Source: Provencibacterium sp. (GTDB lineage Bacteria; Bacillota; Clostridia; Oscillospirales; Ruminococcaceae). From it: DNA of 64,000 nt. The translations under genes and the position numbers were made by a program. The notes beneath the pieces were generated by a model. The model was given only the letters and a program-made list of their open reading frames with translations. It did not search any database and was not told the DNA's origin. Location of the stretch: NCBI GenBank assembly GCA_022792175.1, contig JAAWAN010000024.1, forward strand, positions 1 to 64,000, read 5' to 3'. Positions 1 through 7,159 of this stretch are shown here, one piece after another; the first letter of the stretch is position 1, and each line of letters begins with the position of its first letter.

Positions 1-1
1 A

Positions 2-256
2 ATCTGCACCCTGGCGCTGTTCTTTATTGGCTTTAATATCTTTGCCAGCGGGATGTTCACCGCATTGTCCAACGGCATTGTCTCCGCAATCCTTGCGTTC
101 TCTCGTTCTTTTGTATTCATGCTGATTACCATGCTGATCTTGCCTGTAATTTTGGGGGTAAATGGTATATGGCTTGCTACGCCAGTAGCGGAGCTTATGG
201 CCCTGGTCCTGTCCGCATTGATGTTCGTGAAATATCGGAAACGGTATCAATATTAA
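2..256 (+). CDS. MATE family efflux transporter, 3' end only
   Basis: The 5' part lies outside the window; the frame is open from base 2. The remaining ~84 residues are two hydrophobic segments followed by a basic tail (VKYRKRYQY), with the phrase 'LGVNGIWLATPVAE' that is typical of the last helices of MATE (Na+ or H+ coupled multidrug) transporters; two full MATE genes elsewhere in this window have the same ending (e.g. 'GLDGIWFATAAAD'). Function as a drug or metabolite exporter is inferred from family. The next frame starts 12 bases after its stop, so the two were probably co-transcribed. It sits inside the tRNA-Ser-bounded AT-rich segment and is likely cargo of that element. Confidence 0.75.
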   Translation: MCTLALFFIGFNIFASGMFTALSNGIVSAILAFSRSFVFMLITMLILPVILGVNGIWLATPVAELMALVLSALMFVKYRKRYQY

Positions 257-268
257 GGGGGTGCCGTT

Positions 269-1738
269 TTGAACACAGAAAGTAGCAGCTTGAGTAAAAT
301 CGAAAGGCACAAGAATTTCGTTATCGACTTTCTATATTGGACGATTATCGTTGCCTGTATTTTCATTGGTGGGAAGTATCTTCTGCCGGTGATTCTGCCT
401 TTTATTCTGGCGTATGGGATTGCCTACAGTATCTTTCAATGGTTTGAGGAATTTCTGCCCCATATTTTGGGTGGTACGGCGCTTTTTACCGCCGTCATGG
501 TGTTGTACCTGCTCAATAGCCGCCGCCTTGACCCTACATCAAAAATTACATGGCTGATTGTTATTATGCTCCTGCCTGTATTTGGTGCGCTACTATTTTG
601 GTATACACAGAGTGACATAGGACACCGGGCTGTGAAAACACGTTTAAGCCAACTGACCGAGCAGACTAAGGGAATCATTCCGCAGTCAGAGCAAACCGCA
701 GATCGTCTCGCACAAGAAGCCCCAGGGACGGCAGCTTTGGCCCGCTATATCCGCAGGAGCGGCTGCTATCCAGTGTTTGAGCGGACGGCTGTTACCTATT
801 TCCCCATCGGTGAAGAAAAGTGGTATGAAATGCTTCGTCAACTGGAGCAAGCCGAACATTTCATTTTCTTGGAATATTTCATTGTAGACGAGGGCCTGAT
901 GTGGGGAAAAATTTTGGAAATCTTGGCCCGGAAAGCCGCAGAGGGTGTGGATGTCCGCGTTATGTACGATGGCACTTGCGAATTTTCCACGCTCCCCCAT
1001 GACTACCCCAAGCGGCTGAAAGCCCTGGGTATCAAATGTAAAATGTTTGCGCCTGTAACCCCCTTTGTCTCTACACACTACAATTATCGTGACCATCGGA
1101 AAATACTGGTCATTGACGGCCACACTGCTTTTAATGGGGGCGTAAATCTTGCGGACGAATATATCAATCACATCGAAAAGTTTGGTCATTGGAAAGACAC
1201 AGCAATTATGCTGAAAGGGGAGGCCGTTAGGAGCTTTATGCTTATGTTCCTACAAATGTGGGGGATAGATGAAAAGGAGCAGGAGCTTGACAAGTTCCTG
1301 TCATTCCCCTCCATTCTGCCGGAAAATTGCAGCGGCTATGTCCTGCCCTATGGTGATTGTCCGCTGGATAACGATAGAGTTGGAGAGCGGGTCTATATGG
1401 ATATTTATATCAACCATCAATACCTGTTTGGAGAGCCGAAGACCAAATCAGGTATCCGGAGGTTATCCGCTCCCCCTTCATTGATGGAGGCACTCAGGCA
1501 CCATAAGGTGTGGCAGATGGAGAACAAGCTGGTTTTCGGGAAGGAGTATCAGGACAATCACCTCATCTGCTGCAGGCCGGATGGCAGGCCATACCACCCA
1601 GCAAGTTTTTCCAGCAGCTTTGGGGATTTTCTCAAAAGGCATGAACTCAAACATATCCGTTGGCATGATCTTCGTCACACAAACGCTACCTTAATGCTGC
1701 AGATGAGGTGCCTGCTAAAGTGGCAAGCGAACGGCTAG
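269..1738 (+). pseudogene. Chimeric frame: YtvI/AI-2E N-terminus + cardiolipin synthase half + integrase C-terminus
   Basis: One open frame of 489 codons, with a TTG start after an AAGGGGG ribosome site, joins three unrelated families. Residues about 10-55 resemble the first helices of YtvI/AI-2E exporters. Residues about 56-390 are a clostridial cardiolipin synthase: two membrane helices, then one phospholipase D motif (HRKILVID, near residue 276). The second HKD motif needed for activity is missing. From about residue 388 (GEPKTKSGIRRLS) onward it is the C-terminal half of a tyrosine recombinase, including HDLRHT. I therefore call it a deletion or recombination scar rather than a working enzyme. 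Whether a protein is still made cannot be seen. Alternatives are an assembly error or a genuine recent fusion. Confidence 0.8.
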
Positions 1739-1854
1739 GGCATGCGAATATTGCTATTACCCTAGACACCTATACCCATGCAGTCAAGGAGCTGAACCGG
1801 GAGGCAGCAGAAAAGCTGGAAGATATTTTTGTGCCTTTGAGGGAAGCAAAGTAA
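1430..1854 (+). mobile_element. Tyrosine recombinase (integrase) 3' remnant with frameshift
   Basis: The integrase homology begins at GEPKTKSG near 1430 and keeps the catalytic HDLRHT box (about 1660-1680). The frame is then lost at about 1708, just after the codons for LMLQM. In the next frame, translation continues as VPAKVASERLGHANIAI and TLDTYTHAVKE up to a TAA at 1852-1854. That second piece carries the other catalytic residues of the family, the His of LGHANI and the Tyr of DTYTH. A single-base loss at about 1708 explains both pieces. The N-terminal DNA-binding and core-binding domains are absent. Together with the half tRNA at 3093-3151 this marks the end of an integrative element that can no longer mobilise itself with this gene. 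Confidence 0.85.
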
Positions 1855-1868
1855 AGGACGGAGCCTTT

Positions 1869-1918
1869 CCTATATATACCCATCCTCTCAACAAAATGGG
1901 GGAATGGGTATATATAGG
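1869..1918. repeat. 15-bp perfect inverted repeat next to the integrase remnant
   Basis: The arm CCTATATATACCCAT at 1869-1883 is exactly reverse-complemented at 1904-1918, with a 20-base spacer. It lies 15 bases after the integrase stop. A run of T does not follow, so it is not a standard terminator. It could be a recombinase or regulator site of the element; nothing in the sequence decides this. Confidence 0.8.
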
Positions 1919-1960
1919 TATTATACGGGTTTACAGCCTGAGAATGTCGGAGGGATAGAG

Positions 1961-1990
1961 AAATGCCGTCGACGCCGACGGCATTTTCTG
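1961..1990 (+). terminator. Hairpin terminator after the integrase remnant
   Basis: Stem AAATGCCGTCG (1961-1971) pairs with CGACGGCATTT (1976-1986), followed by TCT. The 11-bp stem has a GC core and T-rich exit, and separates the integrase remnant from the PIN gene at 2064. The sequence GCCGTCGACG recurs at about 2949-2958. Confidence 0.6.
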
Positions 1991-2063
1991 AGAGATTGAA
2001 AAAGTACGGGGATTATGTTAATATGGTTATGGGCAGAACATAGGGTGAAAGCGGGTGACGGCA

Positions 2064-2552
2064 ATGAAAAAATTAAAAATTTACTTGGACACATCAGTAA
2101 TCAGTTATTTATTAGCTGAGGATACTCCTGAAAAAATGGCTGATACACACAAACTATGGGAACAAATAAAAGCAGGAGAATATAACGTTGCCCTTTCAAC
2201 GGTCACTTTAGATGAATTAAATAGATGTCCAGAGCCCAAGCGGCAACAACTTATTCGCTTTATCGACCAAATAAATTTTGAAATGCAGACGATTACGGAT
2301 GATTCTTTAACTTTGGCTGAGAAGTTTATTGACTTTGGGATATTAAGAAAGAAAAGCATGGATGATTGTCAACATTTAGCAGCGGCTATTCTATCGGGAA
2401 GTGACGTAGTTGTTTCGTGGAATTTCAAGCATATTGTAAACGCTAAGACAATAAAAGGTATGCGCATTATCACAACAGCAGAAGGCTACAAGGACGTTAT
2501 TATCTGTTCACCGACTATGTTAATTGAAGGGGAGGAAAATGATGAGGATTGA
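2064..2552 (+). CDS. PIN-domain ribonuclease, probable type II toxin
   Basis: This 162-residue protein has the layout of a PIN nuclease. The N-terminal YLDTSVISY gives the first acidic metal ligand. DEL in VTLDELNR gives a mid-domain acidic residue, and SMDDCQHLAAAI gives the following acidic pair. VVSWNFKHI is the conserved end of the fold. PIN domains cut RNA with a Mg2+ or Mn2+ centre. The ATG at 2064 is preferred over the GTG at 2055, which lies inside the ribosome site. The gene overlaps the next small gene by about 11 bases (toxin before partner). Both are much more AT-rich than the chromosome to the right, so they were probably carried in with the element. Toxicity is inferred from family and context only. 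Confidence 0.8.
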   Translation: MKKLKIYLDTSVISYLLAEDTPEKMADTHKLWEQIKAGEYNVALSTVTLDELNRCPEPKRQQLIRFIDQINFEMQTITDDSLTLAEKFIDFGILRKKSMDDCQHLAAAILSGSDVVVSWNFKHIVNAKTIKGMRIITTAEGYKDVIICSPTMLIEGEENDED

Positions 2553-2721
2553 AGAACCTGCTTTGAGCAAAGATTTTACTGTTGAAGATATTCATAAGTT
2601 GAGAGAATATAACTATCTTCGGCGCAAGGATATGAGCCGAGAAGAAATCATTGAAGAAACCAATAGAAGTGCTTATGAGTTCTTGAAACTATTAAGCAGA
2701 AAACCAACCAAAATTTCTTAG
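2542..2721 (+). CDS. Small partner of PIN protein, probable antitoxin
   Basis: This 59-residue, charged, helix-rich protein starts inside the 3' end of the PIN gene, behind a GGAGG site; ATGs at 2539 and 2542 are both possible. The text PALSKDFTVEDIHKLREYNY, followed by an EEIIEETN segment, is of a kind I recognise beside this PIN subfamily. The overlap and tight spacing imply translational coupling. An antitoxin that binds PIN and represses the promoter is the usual role, but no clear DNA-binding fold is visible here, so repression is uncertain. Confidence 0.6.
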   Translation: MRIEEPALSKDFTVEDIHKLREYNYLRRKDMSREEIIEETNRSAYEFLKLLSRKPTKIS

Positions 2722-2756
2722 AACACCCTATAGAAACCAAGGAAGGGGTTCTGACT

Positions 2757-2924
2757 ATGTGCAGGATTATGGAAGATGTGAGAAACGAAGGTGCACAGGG
2801 AAGAAGCATAGAAACGGCTAAAGAAATGTTGAATGACGGAACATTACCCATCGAAAAAATAGCAAAATTTTCTAAGCTTTCTGTAGACGAAGTCAAAAAG
2901 ATACGGGATGGCAGGATGGCCTAA
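2757..2924 (+). pseudogene. Short frame resembling the tail of an Rpn/PD-(D/E)XK transposase-like nuclease
   Basis: This 55-codon frame reads MCRIMEDVRNEGAQGRS, then a helix, and ends with IEKIAKFSKLSVDEVKKI. That pattern is the typical C-terminal tail of Rpn-type (recombination-promoting nuclease, formerly transposase_31) proteins. The nuclease domain is missing. The ATG follows GGAAGGGG at a good distance, so a small peptide could still be made. It is best read as a remnant in the element. Confidence 0.5.
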
Positions 2925-3092
2925 AATACCCTGTTTTCGACGACGAGCCGTCGACGGGCCGCCGGGAGGATGAAAGACAGGCGAAACCAACAAAATATCC
3001 CTGCCAATATCAGTGAAGGCTTATTTGTTCTTTTGAAAATGTCGAATACTAAAAGTAAAATATGAGTAATGGCAGATAACCCATCTAATCAA

Positions 3093-3151
3093 CTGGAAAT
3101 CGTGTAGGGGCCAAAAACTCCTCGAGGGTTCGAATCCCTCCTTCTCCGCCA
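3093..3151 (+). tRNA. 3' half of tRNA-Ser (GGA), probable attachment site of the element
   Basis: The sequence runs from the anticodon loop CTGGAAA (anticodon GGA) through the 3' anticodon stem TCGTG. It continues with a long variable arm (AGGGG/ACTCCT), the T arm GAGGG-TTCGAAT-CCCTC, the acceptor strand CTTCTCC, discriminator G and encoded CCA. The bases before it (ATCAA) cannot pair with TCGTG, and no D arm or 5' acceptor strand precedes it, so the 5' half is missing. This is what is left at the distal end when a tyrosine integrase recombines in a tRNA gene and rebuilds the intact copy at the other end, here presumably left of base 1. Confidence 0.85.
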
Positions 3152-3152
3152 A

Positions 3153-3189
3153 CAAACCCGCATGAATGCTGAGTTCATGCGGGTTTTTG
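3153..3189 (+). terminator. Terminator of the tRNA-Ser fragment
   Basis: AACCCGCATGAA pairs with TTCATGCGGGTT across a short loop, followed by a T run, directly after the CCA end. This is the native tRNA terminator and shows that the chromosomal side begins here. Confidence 0.85.
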
Positions 3190-3763
3190 CTGTCTGTGGG
3201 AGGAGAGAACAGGAAAGAATGTGACATTTGACATTGAACCGCCTATGAACTGCCGGGATAATGAGAAAAAGTTGGTGCTGGCGATGAAAGAAAAAGGCCT
3301 GGAAACCCACATGAGTCGGTCTGCAGACGATAGAAACCATAAAGACCGTGAAAGCGGCGAAGGGGTATAAAAACTGCTTTCGGATCAAAACGGTGCTCTG
3401 AATTTCAGGCCCAAAGGCGCGAAACCGCGCTTTTTCGGGTTCCTGCAAACCGGAAAGGTGCTTTTGGAATCCCCTCCAAAAAACAGAACCGGCCCTTGAG
3501 GGAACGGACTTTTGCCGTTTTATGGGCCTAAAAGGACACTTTCTGATTTTGGCGTGCTGATGCGTGCTGAAATGAGTGACTTACATAAAAACAGCAGGGT
3601 TTATTCGGAGGCTTCCTCTTCGATTGCAGCAACAGCGCTGCGATTAATCACTCCGGAGGGCGCAAAAAGAACCGCTGGTCTGGTTTCCCACTAGAAGAAA
3701 GCAGCGTGTAGCTCCGGCGTCCGTTTTGCGGTTTTGGAAAGTCGAGAATTATCTCCGGCTTTA
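3190..3763. other. Gene-poor stretch with possible coding debris
   Basis: No frame here looks like a real gene. Around 3224-3406 two short overlapping frames have ordinary coding character (one with NEKKLVLAMKEKGLE, one with IKTVKAAKGYKNC), as if a gene tail was split by a frameshift, but I cannot name a family. The remainder holds no recognisable signal. Confidence 0.35.
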
Positions 3764-3897
3764 TTGGATTATTATTAATCTATGGTATAATAGCCGCAGG
3801 GCGGCTATTATACGCCGATTTATTCGGCCGCCCTACGGGCATGGCCGATTTTACCATAGCCACTTTGTATCTATGGTAAAATCGCCGCAGAGCGGCT
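3764..3897 (+). promoter_or_regulatory. Acyltransferase promoter embedded in a palindrome cluster
   Basis: TTGGAT (3764-3769), a 16-base spacer and TATAAT (3786-3791) form a good promoter. The -10 box lies inside a 13-bp perfect palindrome (GTATAATAGCCGC at 3785-3797, inverted at 3801-3813). A second perfect 14-bp palindrome (CGATTTTACCATAG at 3846-3859, inverted at 3871-3884) follows. The phrase CTATGGTAwAATmGCCGCAG occurs at 3780 and 3871 directly, and its first part again inverted at 3843-3859. This is either an operator array or a small repetitive palindromic element. Confidence 0.6.
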
Positions 3898-3962
3898 GCT
3901 TTATCGTTGGTTGACCGGGCGGCCTGCGGACCGGCTGGCGACAGAAAATGGAGGTTGCAAAA

Positions 3963-5042
3963 ATGAAGCGAAACCGGGCTATTGACTATGAAAAGGGGCT
4001 CATTGTCGCGCTGATGGTCTTCTGCCATACGCTGCAGTTTTTTGGGCGCACAGACAGATACCCCGAGCAGTATTGGATTATTACCATTATCTGCAGCCTT
4101 GCCTTTCCCACCTTTCTGTTCGCCTATGGGCGCAGCGTATGGCTGGCCTATTACCAGAGGCCTCTAAAGCAGGCCGCGCCGCGCATGCTGCTCTCATCGG
4201 CGCGCGCCTATGGCGCCTACTGCATTTCCGGTGTTGCCCACCATCTGCTTTGTTCCGGAAAGGAGTTCTCCAGCGATACCCTGCTGCGGGTGATTTCGCT
4301 GCGGGATGTGCCGGGCATGTCTGAATTTCTGGCGGCGTTTGCGGTATTGGGGCTGGTGGCCCTGGCGCTCTTTTTGCCTCTGCATACGCTGCTGGAGCGC
4401 AAAATTCTCTTCTGGGCACTGACGCTCGCCTGCTTTGCCGGCGCCTTTATTCCCTATGAGCGGATAAGCAGCACCCACCTGGGACTGCTTATCGGCACGA
4501 CCCGCTTTTATGCCTTTCCGGTGCTGCAGTATTTCCCCTTTTTTCTGGCGGGGCTCTATATGGGCAAATACGGCATGGAGCGCAGGGCCCTGTGGCTGGG
4601 TGGATCCGGGCTGCTGACGGCGGCCGGCGTTCTCTATTTTGCGGCCTATGGCGAGCCCGGCCGCTTTCCGCCTGCGCTCTGGTGGCTGGTGCTGCCCTGC
4701 CTTTTGATTGTGCTGCTGGATTTGGGGGCCGGGGAGCTGGACCGGGCCGGACAGCAGCGCCTGAAGGTGCGCCGGCTGCTGACCCCCATTGAATCGCTGG
4801 GGCGCAATTCGCTCTATTATCTGGTAACCAGCAATCTGGTGCTCTTTTCGCTCAGCCGCACGGGAACGCTTCCTCGGTTTCAGCGCAGCGAGATTTTCCC
4901 CTTTACGCTGAAAAAGGGCTCCACCCCCTGGGCGCTTTTCTGGACGCTTTTGATGCTGCTGTGCATCGCCTTTGTAGCCAGCCTCTATCGCAGAGGCCGG
5001 AAAGCGGCGGCAGAGGAATCGGACAATCGTAGCAAGCTTTAA
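3963..5042 (+). CDS. Polytopic membrane acyltransferase-like protein (DUF1624/acyltransferase-3 type)
   Basis: This 359-residue protein opens with RNRAIDYEKGLIVALMVFCHTLQFF. That is the Arg-x-x-x-Asp ... His pattern at the first helix of membrane acyltransferases that move acyl groups onto sugars (HGSNAT/DUF1624 and acyltransferase-3 groups). Some ten hydrophobic segments follow, ending with a basic C-terminal tail. The ATG at 3963 has GGAGG eight bases upstream; the ATG at 3948 overlaps that site and is rejected. It is followed within 90 bases by the GH127 gene on the same strand. A role in modifying a surface or imported glycan is inferred from family only; the exact family assignment is uncertain. 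Confidence 0.55.
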   Translation: MKRNRAIDYEKGLIVALMVFCHTLQFFGRTDRYPEQYWIITIICSLAFPTFLFAYGRSVWLAYYQRPLKQAAPRMLLSSARAYGAYCISGVAHHLLCSGKEFSSDTLLRVISLRDVPGMSEFLAAFAVLGLVALALFLPLHTLLERKILFWALTLACFAGAFIPYERISSTHLGLLIGTTRFYAFPVLQYFPFFLAGLYMGKYGMERRALWLGGSGLLTAAGVLYFAAYGEPGRFPPALWWLVLPCLLIVLLDLGAGELDRAGQQRLKVRRLLTPIESLGRNSLYYLVTSNLVLFSLSRTGTLPRFQRSEIFPFTLKKGSTPWALFWTLLMLLCIAFVASLYRRGRKAAAEESDNRSKL

Positions 5043-5055
5043 GCGATTTGTTGAT

Positions 5056-5069
5056 TGTAAACGTTTGGC
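5056..5069. promoter_or_regulatory. LacI/CcpA-type half operator upstream of GH127
   Basis: TGTAAACGTTTGGC matches the left half and CG centre of the catabolite/LacI-family operator (TGTAAACGTTTACA) but departs in the last three bases. It sits about 60 bases before the GH127 start codon, a plausible place for carbohydrate control. Weak call. Confidence 0.35.
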
Positions 5070-5129
5070 GGTTGTGTTAATGTTAAAAAAATTCAACCTA
5101 AACCCGCAATCAATTAGGAGGCAGTGGCC

Positions 5130-6905
5130 ATGTCGTTCGTTAACCTGAATCCGGTCGGATTTCAAAATGTAAATATTACCGACAAATTCTGGAGCAGCCG
5201 CATTGAGACTATCCGCAATGTAACCGCCTGGACCTGCATCAACCAGTGCGAGAGCACCCACCGCATTGATAATTTCCGCCGCGCCGCCGGATGGCAGCCG
5301 GGGGGACATGAGGGTATCTACTTTGATGACAGCGATGTTTACAAGGTGCTCGAGGGCGCCGCCTATGTGCTCATGGGCGGGGCGGACAAAAAGCTCGAGG
5401 CCAAGGTGGACGAAATTATCGACGCCATCTGCGCGGCCCAGCAGGAGGATGGCTATCTTTACACCTTTTATATTCTGAATACGCCCGAGCTGCGCTGGAC
5501 CGATATGAACCGGCACGAGGCCTACTGCCTCGGGCATATGGTGGAAGGGGCGCTGGCCTATGTGCAGGCCACCGGCAAGGATAAGTGGCTCAAGGCAGCG
5601 GTGCGCGCCGTCGAGCAGATGATGCGCGTCAACGGCCCGGAGGGGCAGCACTGGGTCACCGGCCACCAGGAGATTGAGATGGCGCTGATTAAGCTCTACC
5701 GCTATACGGGGGAGAAGAAATATCTGGAATATGTCCAGTGGCTGGTGGAGGAGCGCGGGCACGGGCATCTGCGCTCGGAAAGCTACAAGGGCATTTTCGG
5801 CAGGACCGATTACTGTCAGGACGACCTCCCCGTGCGGGAGCTGCAGCGGGTCACCGGCCATGCGGTGCGCGCCATGTATTACTATTCCGCCGTTACCGAT
5901 CTGGCCGCCATTCTGGGCGAGCAGTCGCTGGATGCCGCCATGCAGCGGCTGTGGGCCAATGTGGTGCCGGCCAACCTGTATCTGACCGGCGGTATCGGCC
6001 AGAGCGCGCACAACGAGGGCTTTACCCGCGACTGGAGCCTGCCCAACCTGACGGCCTACTGCGAAACCTGCGCCTCTATCGGCATGGCCTTCTGGAATCA
6101 GCGGATGAACTTTACCCATGGCGAGAGCAGATATGCTGATCTGGTGGAGCGCGAAATCTATAACGGCATTCTCTCGGGCATCTCCCTTTCCGGCGACCTG
6201 TTCTTCTATGACAACCCCTTAGCGACGGCGGGCACCTATCATCGCCGCAGCTGGTTCGGCTGCTCCTGCTGCCCGACGAACGTTATCCGCTTTATCCCCT
6301 CGGTGGGCGGCTATGTGTTTGCCACCTCCGGTGAGGATATCTACCTTAACCAGTTCATCCAGTCCGAATCGGTCGTGCCTACCGCTGCCGGCGATGTGGG
6401 TATCTCCATGCGCACCGCTTACCCGTGGGAGGAAACGGTGGAGATAACGATTACCCGCTGCGAGGGCTCCCGCACCCTGCGGGTGCGCAAGCCCGGTTGG
6501 TGCACCCATGCGCGGCTGATGCAAAACGGCGCGGCAGTGGAAAAGCTTTCGAGCGGCTACTATGTCTGCACCGTCCGCGAGGGCGATACGCTTTCCTATA
6601 CGATGGAGATGCCGGTTGTGCGCGTACATGCCGATGAGCGCGTCGAGGAGGACCGGGAGCGGGTAGCGGTGATGCGCGGCCCGGTGGTTTACTGCGCGGA
6701 GCAGGTGGATAATCCTGGCTATGCCCCGGAGTATTTCCATGCCTTTAAGAACCTTTCGAAAGATACCGAGCTGACGGCGGCCTTCGAGCCGGAGCTTTTG
6801 GGCGGCGTTGTGACCATTTCCGGCGAAGGCATTAAGCTGGTGCCCTATTATGCCTGGGATAACCGCGAGCCCGGCGCCATGGCGGTATGGCTGCTGGAAA
6901 ACTGA
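5130..6905 (+). CDS. Beta-L-arabinofuranosidase, glycoside hydrolase family 127
   Basis: A 591-residue cytoplasmic enzyme without signal peptide. GH127 enzymes remove beta-L-arabinofuranose from plant cell-wall oligosaccharides using a zinc-bound cysteine as nucleophile. The family signature is present: AYCETCASIGM supplies the Glu and Cys zinc ligands, and GCSCCPTNVIRF supplies the two further Cys ligands, one of them the nucleophile. An (alpha/alpha)6 barrel is expected for residues about 1-420 and beta sandwich domains after it. The ATG at 5130 lies eight bases from AGGAGG; the upstream GTG (5124) is too close. A terminator separates it from the GH105 gene, so they are two units of one degradation locus. 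Confidence 0.9.
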   Translation: MSFVNLNPVGFQNVNITDKFWSSRIETIRNVTAWTCINQCESTHRIDNFRRAAGWQPGGHEGIYFDDSDVYKVLEGAAYVLMGGADKKLEAKVDEIIDAICAAQQEDGYLYTFYILNTPELRWTDMNRHEAYCLGHMVEGALAYVQATGKDKWLKAAVRAVEQMMRVNGPEGQHWVTGHQEIEMALIKLYRYTGEKKYLEYVQWLVEERGHGHLRSESYKGIFGRTDYCQDDLPVRELQRVTGHAVRAMYYYSAVTDLAAILGEQSLDAAMQRLWANVVPANLYLTGGIGQSAHNEGFTRDWSLPNLTAYCETCASIGMAFWNQRMNFTHGESRYADLVEREIYNGILSGISLSGDLFFYDNPLATAGTYHRRSWFGCSCCPTNVIRFIPSVGGYVFATSGEDIYLNQFIQSESVVPTAAGDVGISMRTAYPWEETVEITITRCEGSRTLRVRKPGWCTHARLMQNGAAVEKLSSGYYVCTVREGDTLSYTMEMPVVRVHADERVEEDRERVAVMRGPVVYCAEQVDNPGYAPEYFHAFKNLSKDTELTAAFEPELLGGVVTISGEGIKLVPYYAWDNREPGAMAVWLLEN

Positions 6906-6916
6906 AGGAAACTGTC

Positions 6917-6950
6917 CGGCCCCCGGCTTTTGCCGGGGGCTTTATATTTT
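6917..6950 (+). terminator. Terminator after GH127
   Basis: GCCCCCGGC-TTTT-GCCGGGGGC followed by TTTATATTTT. Confidence 0.85.
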
Positions 6951-7085
6951 CAGCTTCATCAGCCGCCGGTATGCTGCAGCGCTCGCAAAACGGGGGAAAA
7001 CCTTGCGAAAGCCGGGCCCGACGAAAAAGGCGGGTCCTTCCCGGGCCATATCCCTTTGAAAACGGGGCCAACTTCACCGCTGCTC

Positions 7086-7114
7086 TTGCCATTCGTTTTT
7101 ATTCTTGCTATAGT
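7086..7114 (+). promoter_or_regulatory. Promoter of the GH105 gene
   Basis: TTGCCA (7086-7091), 17-base spacer, TATAGT (7109-7114), 46 bases upstream of the start codon. Confidence 0.6.
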
Positions 7115-7159
7115 AATAAAGAAGAGCCATTATCCGTAAAAAAGGGGGTTTTATCTGTC

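Noticed and set aside
3093..3151. Intact tRNA gene
   Set aside because: The 5' acceptor strand, D arm and 5' anticodon stem are absent; only the 3' half remains.
3021..3448. Minus-strand frames over the tRNA fragment (contain EGFEPS)
   Set aside because: The EGFEPS text is the usual artefact of reading a tRNA T arm in antisense.
4194..6119. 641-codon minus-strand frame
   Set aside because: Antisense to the acyltransferase and GH127 genes; low-complexity composition, no family pattern; produced by GC-rich codon bias.
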